Source: Micromonospora sp. NBRC 110009 (lineage in GTDB: Bacteria; Actinomycetota; Actinomycetes; Mycobacteriales; Micromonosporaceae). Taken from it: a stretch of DNA of 64,000 nt. Made by a program: the position numbers and the translations under genes. How positions within the stretch are numbered: position 1 is the first letter of the stretch; each line of letters begins with the position of its first letter. The stretch lies in NCBI RefSeq assembly GCF_030518795.1, contig NZ_CP130427.1:6997566-7061565 (forward strand), in the 5' to 3' direction. Below, one piece after another: positions 8,198 through 16,775 of the stretch. The notes under the pieces are model-generated. The model made no database searches and was not told where the DNA came from. It saw only the letters and a list, made by a program, of their open reading frames with translations.

Positions 8198-9007
8198 TCA
8201 GGTGAGCAGTTCCGTGACCCCGCGCAGCCGGGTCCGGAGCAGGCCCGCGGCCCGCGAGGAGTCGAGCCGTACCTCGCTGGGGCGGTGCACGCCGACCGCG
8301 GCGCCGGTGGTGGTCCTCAGCCCGGCCGGATCGACGCCGAGCTGCCGGGCGACGAGGAGTCCCAGCTCGGCGCGGCTGACCGCGTCCGGGCCGGCCACGT
8401 TGAGCGGGCCGGCGTAGTCGCCGGCCACCAACTCCAGCACGGCGGCGGCGAGGTCGGTCACGTCGACCGGGCAGCGGAGTTCGTCGGTGAAGAGGGCGGC
8501 CCGGCCGGCCAGGGCGTCGCGGCAGAGCTGGATCTGCTTGCTCCCCTCCCCCACGATCAGCGAGGTCCGCACCAGCACCGCCCCCGGGTCGACCGCTCGC
8601 ACGGCGGTCTCCGCCGCCGCCTTCGCCGCCCCGTACGCGAACACCGGGGACGGCACGTCGTCGTCGCGGTACGGCTCCGGACGCCCGCCGTGCAGGGCGT
8701 CGCTGGACAGGTGCACCAGCCGGGCCCCCACCTCGGCGGACGCGTACGCGACGTGGGCCGCCCCGTCCGCCGTGACCGTCCAGTCGTCGTACCGGTAGGG
8801 GGTGCTGACGACGGCCTCAGGGCGTACCTCGGTCAGCAGCGCGCGCACGGCGGCGCGGTCGGTGACGTCGAGCCGGCGGGTCGCGACGCCCGGCACCCCG
8901 ACGGCGGCCGAGTGGAAGGTGCCGACCACCCGGTGCCCGGCCGCGACGGCCTGCCGGCACACCTCGGCGCCGAGGAAGCCGCTGGCCCCCACCACGAGCA
9001 GGTTCAT
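8198..9007 (-). CDS. NAD(P)-dependent sugar reductase / RmlD-like SDR protein
   Basis: The 269-residue protein has an extended-SDR Rossmann start, MNLLVVGASGFLGAEVCRQA, with the GxxGxxG motif. It continues with LDVTDRAAVRALL, a Ser at LVHLSSDALHGG, and a YGAAKAAAE motif carrying the Tyr-x3-Lys pair. The layout matches the RmlD-substrate-binding family (dTDP-4-dehydrorhamnose reductase-like). It stands alone next to aspS, with no other rhamnose genes, so the true substrate is uncertain. GGGGGA precedes the ATG at 9007. Confidence 0.85.
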   Translation of the reverse strand: MNLLVVGASGFLGAEVCRQAVAAGHRVVGTFHSAAVGVPGVATRRLDVTDRAAVRALLTEVRPEAVVSTPYRYDDWTVTADGAAHVAYASAEVGARLVHLSSDALHGGRPEPYRDDDVPSPVFAYGAAKAAAETAVRAVDPGAVLVRTSLIVGEGSKQIQLCRDALAGRAALFTDELRCPVDVTDLAAAVLELVAGDYAGPLNVAGPDAVSRAELGLLVARQLGVDPAGLRTTTGAAVGVHRPSEVRLDSSRAAGLLRTRLRGVTELLT

Positions 9008-9022
9008 CCGTCCCCCAGACGT

Positions 9023-9057
9023 CGAAGGGCCCGCGTCATCATGACGCGGGCCCTTCG
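9023..9057 (-). terminator. Hairpin terminator downstream of aspS
   Basis: Two 17-nt arms, CGAAGGGCCCGCGTCAT and its exact complement, are separated by one base (a few loop bases open in practice). It lies between the aspS stop and the SDR start. Confidence 0.8.
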
Positions 9058-9069
9058 CCAACGCCAGGA

Positions 9070-10875
9070 TCAGGTGGGGTCGGCCACCGGGGCGGCCGGG
9101 CCGGCCGTGCCGGCGTGCGGGCCGGTCGGCGCCTTCGGCTTGGCGTCGATGCCCGCCTCGGCGCGCTGCTGGGCGGTGATCGGCGTCGGCGCGCCGGTCA
9201 GCGGGTCGAAGCCGCCCCGGGTCTTCGGGAAGGCGATGACCTCGCGGATCGAGTCGGCACCGGCGAGCAGCATGCAGACCCGGTCCCAGCCGAACGCGAT
9301 GCCGCCGTGCGGCGGGGCGCCGTACTTGAACGCCTCCAGCAGGAAACCGAACTTGTCCTGCGCCTCCTCGGCGGTGATGCCGAGCAGGTCGAAGACCCGC
9401 TGCTGAACGTCGCCGCGGTGGATACGGATCGAACCGCCGCCGATCTCGTTGCCGTTGCAGACGATGTCGTACGCGTAGGCCAGGGCGCGGTCCGGGGCCT
9501 CCTCGAACCGGTCCACCCACTCGGCATTCGGCGAGGTGAACGGGTGGTGCACGGCCGTCCAGCCGCCCTCGTCCGTGCGCTCGAACATCGGCGCGTCGAC
9601 CACCCAGCAGAACGCCCAGGCACTCTCGTCGACCAGGTTGGCCCGCTTGGCGATCTCGACCCGGGCCGCGCCGAGCAGCTCCTGCGCCTCCCGGGTGTCA
9701 GTGCCGGCGGCGAAGAAGACGGCGTCGCCCGGCTTCGCGCCGACCGCGTCGGCCAGGCCGGCCAGGTGCGCCTCGGAGAGGTTCTTGGCCACCGGGCCGC
9801 GCGCCTCACCGGTCTCCGCGTCGAGCACCACGTACGCGAGGCCCCGCGCGCCGCGCGCCTTCGCCCAGTCCTGCCAGCCGTCCAGCTCCTTGCGGGTCTG
9901 GCTCGCGCCGCCCGGCATGACCACGGCGCCCACGTAGCCGCCCGCGTCGATCGCGCCGGCAAACACCCGGAACTCGGTGCCGCGCAGGTAGTCGGTCAGC
10001 TCGGTCAGCTCGACGCCGTAGCGCAGGTCCGGCTTGTCCGAGCCGTACCGGGACATCGCGTCGTGCCAGGTGATCCGCGGGATCGGCCGGGGGATCTGGT
10101 AGCCGGCCAGGTCGGACCAGAGCGCCGAGACGATCGCCTCGCCAAGGTCGATCACGTCGTCCTCGGTGACGAAGGACATCTCGATGTCGAGCTGGGTGAA
10201 CTCCGGCTGCCGGTCGGCGCGGAAGTCCTCGTCCCGGTAGCAGCGGGCGATCTGGTAGTACCGCTCCATGCCGCCGACCATGAGCAGCTGCTTGAACAGC
10301 TGCGGCGACTGCGGCAGCGCGTACCAGCTGCCCGGCTGGAGGCGGACCGGGACCAGGAAGTCGCGGGCGCCCTCCGGGGTGGAGCGGGTCAGCGTCGGGG
10401 TCTCGATCTCCAGGAAGTCCCGCTCGTGCAGCACCGTGCGGGCGAGCTGGTTGGCCCGCGAGCGCAGCCGCATGGCCTTCGCCGGGCCGCCGCGGCGCAG
10501 GTCCAGGTAGCGGTACTTGAGCCGGATGTCGTCGCCGGCCTCGATCTGGTCGTCGACCGGCAGCGGCAGCGGCGCGGCCTCGGAGAGCACCTCCAGCGCG
10601 GTCGCGGTCACCTCGACCTCACCGGTCGGCAGGTCCGGGTTCTCGTTGCCCTCGGGGCGGCGGGTCACCTCGCCGGTGACCTTCACGCAGAACTCGTTGC
10701 GCAGCGCGTGCGCGTCCTCCTCGCGGAAGACCACCTGGACCACGCCGGACGCGTCGCGCAGGTCGACGAAGATGACACCGCCGTGGTCGCGCCGGCGGGC
10801 CACCCACCCGGCGAGCGTCACCGTCGAGCCGGCGTCCGCCGCGCGCAGGCTTCCGGCATTGTGGGTACGGATCAC
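9070..10875 (-). CDS. aspS: Aspartyl-tRNA synthetase
   Basis: The 601-residue class II synthetase charges tRNA with aspartate. The N-terminal OB-fold anticodon-binding domain is at about 1-110 (VTLAGWVARRRDHGGVIFVD). The catalytic core carries QSPQLFKQLLM, the motif 2 region RCYRDEDFRADRQPEFTQLD, a bacterial GAD insertion, and motif 3 GGIAFGWDRVCMLLAG. Length is typical of bacterial-type AspRS. The GTG start at 10875 is preceded by GAGGAG about 9 nt upstream. Whether it also charges tRNA-Asn cannot be told from the sequence alone. Confidence 0.97.
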   Translation of the reverse strand: MIRTHNAGSLRAADAGSTVTLAGWVARRRDHGGVIFVDLRDASGVVQVVFREEDAHALRNEFCVKVTGEVTRRPEGNENPDLPTGEVEVTATALEVLSEAAPLPLPVDDQIEAGDDIRLKYRYLDLRRGGPAKAMRLRSRANQLARTVLHERDFLEIETPTLTRSTPEGARDFLVPVRLQPGSWYALPQSPQLFKQLLMVGGMERYYQIARCYRDEDFRADRQPEFTQLDIEMSFVTEDDVIDLGEAIVSALWSDLAGYQIPRPIPRITWHDAMSRYGSDKPDLRYGVELTELTDYLRGTEFRVFAGAIDAGGYVGAVVMPGGASQTRKELDGWQDWAKARGARGLAYVVLDAETGEARGPVAKNLSEAHLAGLADAVGAKPGDAVFFAAGTDTREAQELLGAARVEIAKRANLVDESAWAFCWVVDAPMFERTDEGGWTAVHHPFTSPNAEWVDRFEEAPDRALAYAYDIVCNGNEIGGGSIRIHRGDVQQRVFDLLGITAEEAQDKFGFLLEAFKYGAPPHGGIAFGWDRVCMLLAGADSIREVIAFPKTRGGFDPLTGAPTPITAQQRAEAGIDAKPKAPTGPHAGTAGPAAPVADPT

Positions 10876-11076
10876 GGCTGGCGTCTCCTCATCGTGGAAC
10901 AGTCGTCACCCCGCATTCTGTCAGCCCCGCCCGCCGCGTCCGGCGGGCACCCGACAGCCGGACCCGATCCGGGGCGGCCTCCGGCTGCCGACCCGCCGAC
11001 CCGGGACGCGCCGGGGCAGCTCCCCCAGCGGACCGTCCCGGCGACGATCGACGGTCGCGACGGTTACCGTGGCGAG

Positions 11077-11808
11077 GTGCGCGCCGTACCGAGCTGGGCC
11101 GTGGCCGTCGCCGCCGCCGCACCCGTCCTGCTGCTCGGCGGCACGACCGTCGCGGGCGCTCGGCAGCCGGCAGGCTATGACCCGGTCCGCGACACGATCA
11201 GCGAACTCGCCGGGCCGGGCGCCGCGGACTCCTGGATCATGGTCGGCTGCTTCGTGCTGCTCGGCGCGTGTCACCTGGCCACCGCGGCCGTCCTGCACGC
11301 CGCCGGGCTGCCCAGCCGGTTCCTGCTCGCGGTCGGCGGAGCGGCCACCGTCGCGTTGATCGCCTTTCCGCGGCCGAAGGTCGGCGGATCGCTCGGCCAC
11401 GGCACGGTGGCGACGATCGCCGTCCTGGCGCTGGCGCTCTGGCCGGCCGGGTCGGCGCTGCTGCTGCCCCGTGGCCCGGACGCCGGCCACCCGGCCCGAC
11501 CGGTGCTGCCGTGGGCGTTCCGGCGACCGGTGGCGCTCACCGTGACCGCGATGCTGCTGGCCCTCTTCGGCTGGTTCGTCTTCGAGGTGACCAGCGGGCA
11601 CCGCGCCGGGCTCGCCGAGCGGGCGACGGCGCTGGGGGTCGGGCTCTGGCCCCCGCTGGCGGTGCTCTCGGCCCGGCGGACGCACCAACGCTGGCACAAC
11701 CCTGCGCGGATCAGTCCTCCGGGTCTGCGGGAAGCAGGTGGTTCACCTCCACCGGCCCCTCGGCGAGGGCCCGGGCCCGCTCCTCGGCCGCCTGGTCGGC
11801 CCCGGTGA
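11077..11808 (+). CDS. DUF998-type integral membrane protein
   Basis: The 243-residue protein has about six membrane segments. The conserved loop after helix 1, YDPVRDTISELAGPGA, fits the DUF998 (Frag1-like) family. The GTG at 11077 is chosen because TACCGT lies 6 nt upstream (leaderless layout). The last about 33 codons (Pro/Arg-rich) overlap the 3' end of the convergent MFS gene by 98 bp, and this tail looks like run-on rather than conserved sequence. Function is unknown. Confidence 0.78.
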   Translation: MRAVPSWAVAVAAAAPVLLLGGTTVAGARQPAGYDPVRDTISELAGPGAADSWIMVGCFVLLGACHLATAAVLHAAGLPSRFLLAVGGAATVALIAFPRPKVGGSLGHGTVATIAVLALALWPAGSALLLPRGPDAGHPARPVLPWAFRRPVALTVTAMLLALFGWFVFEVTSGHRAGLAERATALGVGLWPPLAVLSARRTHQRWHNPARISPPGLREAGGSPPPAPRRGPGPAPRPPGRPR

Positions 11809-13318
11809 GCCGGCCGCCGTGCTGGCGCAGGTGCTCCTCCCAGGACGGCACCTGGTAGACCTCCATGAAGCCGTGCTCCCGCTCGCCGACCCGGAACAGC
11901 CCCCAGCGCATCGCCCCGGTACGCCGGCGCGACCGACCGACCGCCCGCATCGCCGTCACGAACGCGGCCTGCCGCTCGGGCGGGACGGTGTAGCGGAGGG
12001 TCACCAGCACCGGCCCGGTCCGTGGGTGCGCCTCCAGCGCCAGGTGCGGCTCCGGCCAGTAGATCGCCGGGTCCTGGTCGAAGCCCCGGGTGTCCCGCAG
12101 CGGCCAGCGCAGCACGCTCACCGCGCCCAGGGCCATCACCACGCCGGCCACGGCCAGCGCGGTCTCCAGGCTGGTCAGCTCGCCGAGCGCGCCCCACGCC
12201 ACGGCGCCGAGCGCCTGACCACCGGCGAAGACCATCTGGTACACCGACAGGCCGCGGGCCCGTACCCAGCCGGGGATGAAGAGCTGCATCGCGGCGTTGA
12301 TGCCGGACAGCACGGTCATCCAGGCCAGGCCGGCGGGCACCAGCGCGGCGATCACCACGGCCCGCACCGGCACCAGCGCGAGCACGAGCAGCACCCCGGC
12401 GTAGAGGAGTCCGGCCAGCAGCAGCCGCTGGGTGCTGGAGAAGAGCTGGCGGATCCGGGGCAGGACGACGGCGCCCGCCACCGCGCCGACGCCCAGCGCG
12501 GCGAGCAGCAGCCCGTACCCGCTGGCGCTCATGGCGAGCCGGTGGCTGGCGACCAGCGGGAGCAGGGCCCAGAGCGCGCTGCCCGGCACCACGAAGAGCG
12601 CCGTGCGCAGCAGGATCCGGCGGACCACCAGGGAGTGCCGGACGTACCGGCCGCCGGCGCGCAGCGCGGCGGTGAAACGTTCCGGCATGGGCTCGGCCTC
12701 CGGCCGGCCGTGCCGCCAGCGCAGCAGGGCGAGTGCGAAGATCACGAACGAGGCGGCGTTGATCGCGAAGACTACCGACACCCCGGCCTGGGCCACCAGC
12801 ACGCCGGCCACGGCCGGCCCGACCGCACGGGCCAGGTTGACGCTGATCGAGCCGAGGGCCGAGGCGGAGACGAGCTGGGCCCGGGGCACCAGTTCCGGAA
12901 TCACCGCCTGCCAGGCGGGCAGGGTGAGCGCCTGCCCGACGCCGAGCGCGAAGGTGAGGGTGAGCAGCAGGGCCGGCGGCATCCAGCCGGCCGCCGTCAG
13001 CGTGGTGAGCAGCACGCCCACACCCGCCAGAAAGCACTGGACGACGATGAGCAGCCGGCGCCGGTCGAAGGTGTCGGCGAGCGCGCCGGCCGGCAGGGCG
13101 AGCAGCAGTACGGGCAGCATGCTGGCGGTCTGCACCAGGGCGACCAGGGTGGCGGCGTTGGGCTGGTTCACCAGCAGCCACTGTGCGCCCACGGTCTGCA
13201 TCCAGGTGCCGACGTTGCTGGCCAGCACCGCCAGCCAGAGGCTCCGGAACGCGGCGACGCGCAACGGTGTCCACGCCGACGCGGGGACGTCGGGTGCGGG
13301 TGTCATGGGGGCGCTCAC
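11711..13318 (-). CDS. MFS exporter (EntS/MFS_3 type) with C-terminal ABM-like domain
   Basis: The 535-residue protein has a 12-helix MFS_3 exporter domain at about 15-415 (FRSLWLAVLASNVGTWMQTV, GALADTFDRRRLLI). A soluble domain at about 440-520 starts GPVLVTLRYTVPPERQAAFV and continues MRWGLFRVGEREHGFMEVYQ. It resembles an antibiotic-biosynthesis-monooxygenase / ferredoxin-like fold. Such fusions are known in MFS_3 proteins, and the role of the domain is not established. The GTG at 13318 is used; an in-frame ATG at 13306 is the alternative. It converges with the DUF998 gene. Confidence 0.87.
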   Translation of the reverse strand: MSAPMTPAPDVPASAWTPLRVAAFRSLWLAVLASNVGTWMQTVGAQWLLVNQPNAATLVALVQTASMLPVLLLALPAGALADTFDRRRLLIVVQCFLAGVGVLLTTLTAAGWMPPALLLTLTFALGVGQALTLPAWQAVIPELVPRAQLVSASALGSISVNLARAVGPAVAGVLVAQAGVSVVFAINAASFVIFALALLRWRHGRPEAEPMPERFTAALRAGGRYVRHSLVVRRILLRTALFVVPGSALWALLPLVASHRLAMSASGYGLLLAALGVGAVAGAVVLPRIRQLFSSTQRLLLAGLLYAGVLLVLALVPVRAVVIAALVPAGLAWMTVLSGINAAMQLFIPGWVRARGLSVYQMVFAGGQALGAVAWGALGELTSLETALAVAGVVMALGAVSVLRWPLRDTRGFDQDPAIYWPEPHLALEAHPRTGPVLVTLRYTVPPERQAAFVTAMRAVGRSRRRTGAMRWGLFRVGEREHGFMEVYQVPSWEEHLRQHGGRLTGADQAAEERARALAEGPVEVNHLLPADPED

Positions 13319-13401
13319 CGGGCGGAACGTACCCCGGCGGCGGTAGGTCAGTCCGATGATCGCGGAATCCGCCCCCCGGGCGCCGACGGGGCCGGACGCG
13401 G

Positions 13402-13433
13402 GAACGGGCCGCCGGTCGCCCGGCGGCCCGTTC
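13402..13433 (-). terminator. Hairpin downstream of the S1 protease gene
   Basis: The stem GAACGGGCCGCCGG pairs with its exact complement over 14 bp with loop TCGC. It sits directly after the protease stop codon. Confidence 0.75.
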
Positions 13434-13444
13434 GCGAGGGTTGC

Positions 13445-14491
13445 TCAGTAGACGCTGACGCCGTAGACGCTCAGCGGCTCGGTGACCGGCTGGAAGTAGG
13501 TGGTGCCGCCGGTGGTGCAGTTGCCGCTGCCGCCGGAGGTGAGGCCCAGGGCGGTGCTGCCGGCGAAGAGCGAGCCACCGCTGTCGCCACCCTCGGCGCA
13601 GACGTTGGTCCGGATCAGGCCGTAGACGCTGCCCTCGGCGTAGTTCACCGTCGCGTTGGTGGCCGAGACGCTGCCGCTGTGCACGCCGGTGGTGCTGCCG
13701 GAGCGCTTGACGGCCTGGCCGACGTAGGCGTTACCGGCGCTGGTGATGTCCTGGGACGTGCCGTTGTAGAGGTAGACGGTGCCCGGCTGCGAGGCGATGC
13801 TGTACCGCACGATGCCGTAGTCGTTGCCCGGGAAGCTGGTGCCGGCACGGGTGCCCAGCACGGACGTCTGGCTGGAGTTCGAGTACCAGGTCGAACCCAG
13901 GTTGGTGCAGTGTCCGGCGGTGAGGAAGTAGTAGGTCGTGCCGCTGCGCACGTTGAAGCCCAGCGAGCACCGGTAGCCACTGCTGTAGATGGCCTGGCCG
14001 CCGGAGATGCGGGTGGTCAGCACGCCGGGCGCGGCCTCGATCCGGACCGCGCCGCCGGTGCGGGCGGCGGCGGCCTTGACGCGGTCGAGCTTGGCGCCGG
14101 TGACCGTGCTGTCGACGGAGACCACGACCTGGTTGGTGGCCGGGTCGGTCCACCAGGCGGTGCCCGGGATCCTGGCGGACCGCTCCAGCTCGGCGGTGGC
14201 CGCGTTGAGCTTGTCGGCGCCGCGGGTGACCAGCTTCGGGATCGCGCCGGCGGCGTGGACCTGGCGGGCGGCTGCGGCGTCGGTCACCGCGACGATCATC
14301 TTGCCGCTGGCGTCGGCGTACGTGCCGGCGGCGCGGTCACCGAGCTGGGTGGCGAGGGCGGCGGCGGCGTCCGGGGAAGCGGCCGAGGCGGGAGCCGCCT
14401 GGGCGGGCGCGCCGAGCAACGAGCCGGTGACCAGGGTGCCGGCCACGGCGATGGCGGCGGCGCGGCGGAGCGAGGACCTCGTGGGTCGCAT
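13445..14491 (-). CDS. Secreted chymotrypsin-like serine protease (streptogrisin-type, S1)
   Basis: The 348-residue pre-pro-protease has a twin-Arg-free signal peptide at 1-32 (RRAAAIAVAGTLVTGSLLGA...AQA), a pro-region at about 33-160 and a mature protease from about ISGGQAIYSS (162). The triad is His194 (TAGHC), Asp224 (GNDYGIVRY) and Ser304 (EGGDSGG). Two disulfides are likely (Cys175-Cys195, Cys298-Cys325). It belongs with Streptomyces griseus proteases and alpha-lytic protease and is probably self-processed outside the cell. A good SD (GGAGG) and a promoter at 14584-14612 precede it. Confidence 0.93.
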   Translation of the reverse strand: MRPTRSSLRRAAAIAVAGTLVTGSLLGAPAQAAPASAASPDAAAALATQLGDRAAGTYADASGKMIVAVTDAAAARQVHAAGAIPKLVTRGADKLNAATAELERSARIPGTAWWTDPATNQVVVSVDSTVTGAKLDRVKAAAARTGGAVRIEAAPGVLTTRISGGQAIYSSGYRCSLGFNVRSGTTYYFLTAGHCTNLGSTWYSNSSQTSVLGTRAGTSFPGNDYGIVRYSIASQPGTVYLYNGTSQDITSAGNAYVGQAVKRSGSTTGVHSGSVSATNATVNYAEGSVYGLIRTNVCAEGGDSGGSLFAGSTALGLTSGGSGNCTTGGTTYFQPVTEPLSVYGVSVY

Positions 14492-14583
14492 GTAACAACC
14501 TCCGGAAGGGGGTGACGGGCGCCGTCACAGGAACGCGCCCGAGGGCAACCCGGCCGAGCTGGGGAAACCGGCCGGGCGAACCA

Positions 14584-14612
14584 AGTATTCACATATTTAA
14601 GATCCTAAGCAA
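14584..14612 (-). promoter_or_regulatory. Sigma-A-like promoter of the S1 protease
   Basis: On the minus strand TTGCTT (-35) is followed by 17 nt and AATACT (-10). The stretch is conspicuously AT-rich for this genome and leaves a leader of about 90 nt with a good SD. Confidence 0.5.
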
Positions 14613-14664
14613 GACGTCACTTTGCCCGAATTCACCCGCCGCCCCCGGTAACCGCGGCGCAACA

Positions 14665-14693
14665 TTGTGGACACAGACCGTCGTCTATACGAT
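14665..14693 (+). promoter_or_regulatory. Promoter of the SGNH hydrolase gene
   Basis: TTGTGG (-35) and TACGAT (-10) are separated by exactly 17 nt, about 45 nt before the ATG at 14738. Confidence 0.45.
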
Positions 14694-14737
14694 TCGGCCA
14701 CCGCAGTCACGCCGGCACCCGTGATCCGGAGGCCACC

Positions 14738-15568
14738 ATGACCCTCACCCGACGCGCGCTGGCCGCTCTCGCCGGCGCCACCGCCCTCGTCCTGCTCGCC
14801 GCCAGCCCCGCCGTCGCCGCCACCACCCCACCCCCCAACTCGATGGCCAGCATGGGTGACTCGATCACCCGCGGTTTCAATGCCTGCGGCTGGTACTCCG
14901 ACTGCGCCTCGCGGTCGTTCAGCACCGGCGACTACTCCAGCGTCAACAGCCACTACCTGCGGGTCCGCGCGGTCAACCCGAGCATCCAGGGCCGCAACTA
15001 CAACGACGCCAGGACCGGCGCCAAGTCCGCCGACATGTACGGCCAGGCGGGCAGCGCGGTCAGCCAGGGCGTCGAGTACGTGACGATGCTGATCGGCGCC
15101 AACGACGCCTGCACCAGCTCGGAATCGAGCATGACCTCGGTGGCCACCTTCCGGGCGAACATCGACAGCGCGCTCAACCGGGTCAAGGCCGGGCTGCCCG
15201 GCGCCCGGGTGGCGGTGATCAGCATCCCGGACATCTACCGCCTCTGGTCCGTGGGCAAGGACAGCAGCAGCGCCCGCACCGCCTGGTCGCTCTTCGGGAT
15301 CTGCCAGTCGATGCTGGCGAACCCGACCTCCACCAGTCAGGCCGACGTGGACCGTCGGGCCCGGGTCCGGCAGCGGGTGGTCGACTTCAACACCCAGCTC
15401 GCCCAGGCCTGCGCCGCGTACGGGGCGAACTGCGACTTCGACGGCAACGCCGTGTTCAACTACCCGTTCGCCTTGAGCCAGGTCTCGACCTGGGACTACT
15501 TCCACCCCAACACCAGCGGGCAGGCAGTGCTCGCCAGCATCTCCTACACCGCCGGCTTCAACTGGTAG
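14738..15568 (+). CDS. Secreted SGNH/GDSL-family hydrolase
   Basis: The 276-residue protein has a signal peptide at 1-28 (RRALAALAGATALVLLAASP AVAA). The SGNH blocks follow: GDS at 40-42 (MGDSITRG, Ser42 nucleophile), a Gly/Asn block LIGAND (Asn122) and the DxxH block DYFHPN (Asp253, His256). Six cysteines suggest disulfides, as in Streptomyces scabies-type esterases and lipases. It probably acts outside the cell on lipid or polysaccharide esters. SD GGAGG lies 7 nt before the ATG. It is divergent from the secreted S1 protease, so both exported enzymes share one 246-bp control region. Confidence 0.9.
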   Translation: MTLTRRALAALAGATALVLLAASPAVAATTPPPNSMASMGDSITRGFNACGWYSDCASRSFSTGDYSSVNSHYLRVRAVNPSIQGRNYNDARTGAKSADMYGQAGSAVSQGVEYVTMLIGANDACTSSESSMTSVATFRANIDSALNRVKAGLPGARVAVISIPDIYRLWSVGKDSSSARTAWSLFGICQSMLANPTSTSQADVDRRARVRQRVVDFNTQLAQACAAYGANCDFDGNAVFNYPFALSQVSTWDYFHPNTSGQAVLASISYTAGFNW

Positions 15569-15580
15569 GTCCCTCCCCCG

Positions 15581-15613
15581 CCCGGCGCGCGGACGTGCCG
15601 TCCGCGCGCCGGG
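15581..15613. terminator. Bidirectional hairpin between SGNH and HxlR genes
   Basis: A perfect 14-bp stem (CCCGGCGCGCGGAC and its complement) with loop GTGCC lies between two convergent genes. Confidence 0.75.
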
Positions 15614-15620
15614 TCGCACC

Positions 15621-16094
15621 TCAGGCCCGGCGGCGGGCACCGGGCCCGGGCCGGGGCAGCACGTCGCGCGGGTCGGTCACCTCGTGCCCCTGGTCGCAGC
15701 GCAGCGCCACCCGCACCTCGGCCCCGCAGTCGCGGTGGCTGACCGCGAGCGGGGACCCGTCCGGGTCGGCCAGGTAGCGGTCGCCCCAGCCGAGCACCGC
15801 CACCAGCACCGGCCACAGGTCGAGCCCCTTGTCGGTGAGCCGGTACTCGTGCCGCACCCGGCTGCCCGGATCCCGGTAGGGCTCCCGGCGCAGCACCCCC
15901 TGCTCGACCAGCATGGCGAGCCGGTTGGTGAGCACCTGCCGGGGAATCCCGGTGCGCACCCGCATGTCGTCGAAGCGGCGTACGCCGTTGACGACCTCGC
16001 GGAGCACGACCAGCGTCCACCGCTCGCCGAGGATCTCCATCGCCCGGGCGATGGTGCAGTTCTCCACCGACCAGTCCAGTGCCGCAGGTCTCAT
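15621..16094 (-). CDS. HxlR-family winged-helix regulator
   Basis: The 157-residue protein has the HxlR signature early on: CTIARAMEILGERWTLVVLR, then FDDMRVRTGIPRQVLTNRLA (recognition helix), LVEQGVLRREPY and YRLTDKGLDL. The C-terminal about 45 residues contain two Cys (DCGAEVRVALRCDQGHEV), a possible redox or metal pair. The ATG at 16094 is chosen over an upstream codon because TAGCCT lies 7 nt before it. It is divergent from the thioesterase gene, and a 7-bp inverted repeat lies between the starts, so it probably controls that gene. Confidence 0.87.
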   Translation of the reverse strand: MRPAALDWSVENCTIARAMEILGERWTLVVLREVVNGVRRFDDMRVRTGIPRQVLTNRLAMLVEQGVLRREPYRDPGSRVRHEYRLTDKGLDLWPVLVAVLGWGDRYLADPDGSPLAVSHRDCGAEVRVALRCDQGHEVTDPRDVLPRPGPGARRRA

Positions 16095-16101
16095 GCCGAC
16101 C

Positions 16102-16107
16102 AGGCTA
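16102..16107 (-). promoter_or_regulatory. -10 element for leaderless hxlR-type gene
   Basis: TAGCCT is separated by 7 nt from the ATG at 16094, and no SD is seen. Confidence 0.4.
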
Positions 16108-16114
16108 GGTCTCG

Positions 16115-16149
16115 TTGACAGACTCAGCAACGCGCTGCGAGCCTGAGTC
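16115..16149. promoter_or_regulatory. HxlR/thioesterase divergent control region with inverted repeat
   Basis: A consensus -35 hexamer TTGACA (16115-16120) precedes the inverted repeat GACTCAG (16121-16127) / CTGAGTC (16143-16149). The 15-nt spacer between arms and the position directly before the thioesterase ATG fit an operator for the neighbouring HxlR protein. Confidence 0.4.
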
Positions 16150-16150
16150 C

Positions 16151-16660
16151 ATGACACAGACGCAGGACCGCACCCGCACGTTCTCCTGGTCGGACCCGGT
16201 GGCCGGGGCCGCGCACATCGGCCGGCGCGGCGGCCTGGAGCTGCTGCGCGCGATGATCGCCGGGGAGCTGGCCGCGCCGCCGGTCATGCACCTGATCGAC
16301 ATGGCCCGGATGGAGGCGGACGAGGGTCGCGTCGCCGTCGAGTTGGTGCCGCAGGAGTTCCACTACAACCCGCTCGGCACGGTGCACGGCGGCATCATCT
16401 CCACCCTGCTGGACACCGCCGCCGGCTGTGCGGTGCACACCACCCTGCCGGCCGGTGTCGGCTACACCTCGCTGGACCTGAACGTGAAGTTCCTCCGCCC
16501 GGTCACCGTGGCCAGCGGCACCCTGCGCTGCGAGGGCACCGTCCTCCAGCGCGGCCGCCGTACGGCCCTGGCCGAGGCCCGCCTCACCGACACCCGGGCC
16601 CGCCTCATCGCGCACGCCACGTCCACCTGCCTCCTCTTCCCCCTCGACCCCCCTGCCTGA
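16151..16660 (+). CDS. PaaI-type hotdog-fold thioesterase
   Basis: The 169-residue protein is a hotdog-fold acyl-CoA thioesterase. It has the characteristic helix HGGIISTLLDTAAGCAVHTT preceded by NPLGTV; the Asp in this helix is the expected catalytic acid. The strand segment SLDLNVKFLRPVTVASGTLR follows. It probably hydrolyses aryl- or acyl-CoA esters in the cytoplasm. The start ATG is at 16151; an upstream TTG start is less likely because it coincides with the -35 box. The gene is divergent from, and probably regulated by, the HxlR protein. Confidence 0.88.
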   Translation: MTQTQDRTRTFSWSDPVAGAAHIGRRGGLELLRAMIAGELAAPPVMHLIDMARMEADEGRVAVELVPQEFHYNPLGTVHGGIISTLLDTAAGCAVHTTLPAGVGYTSLDLNVKFLRPVTVASGTLRCEGTVLQRGRRTALAEARLTDTRARLIAHATSTCLLFPLDPPA

Positions 16661-16687
16661 CCTCCCCCGCCCCCGCCCCCGCCCCCG

Positions 16688-16756
16688 CGATCTTGCACTC
16701 TCGGCCCCCGAGGAGCCGGTTTCGCGGCTTTTGCCGGGGCATCAAGTGCAAGATCG
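16688..16756. repeat. Intergenic inverted repeat with GATCTTGCACT ends
   Basis: CGATCTTGCACT (16688-16699) and AGTGCAAGATCG (16745-16756) are exact 12-bp complements, 45 nt apart, between convergent genes. The inner part also holds GGCCCC / GGGGC pairing. It could act as a terminator, but the conserved-looking ends suggest a dispersed intergenic repeat. Confidence 0.6.
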
Positions 16757-16775
16757 GCGGGTAGGGGGCCGGGGG

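Noticed and set aside
9007..9520. N-terminal extension of the SDR reductase frame over aspS
   Set aside because: The extension overlaps aspS on the same strand and crosses the terminator; the ATG at 9007 begins a perfect Rossmann motif and has its own SD.
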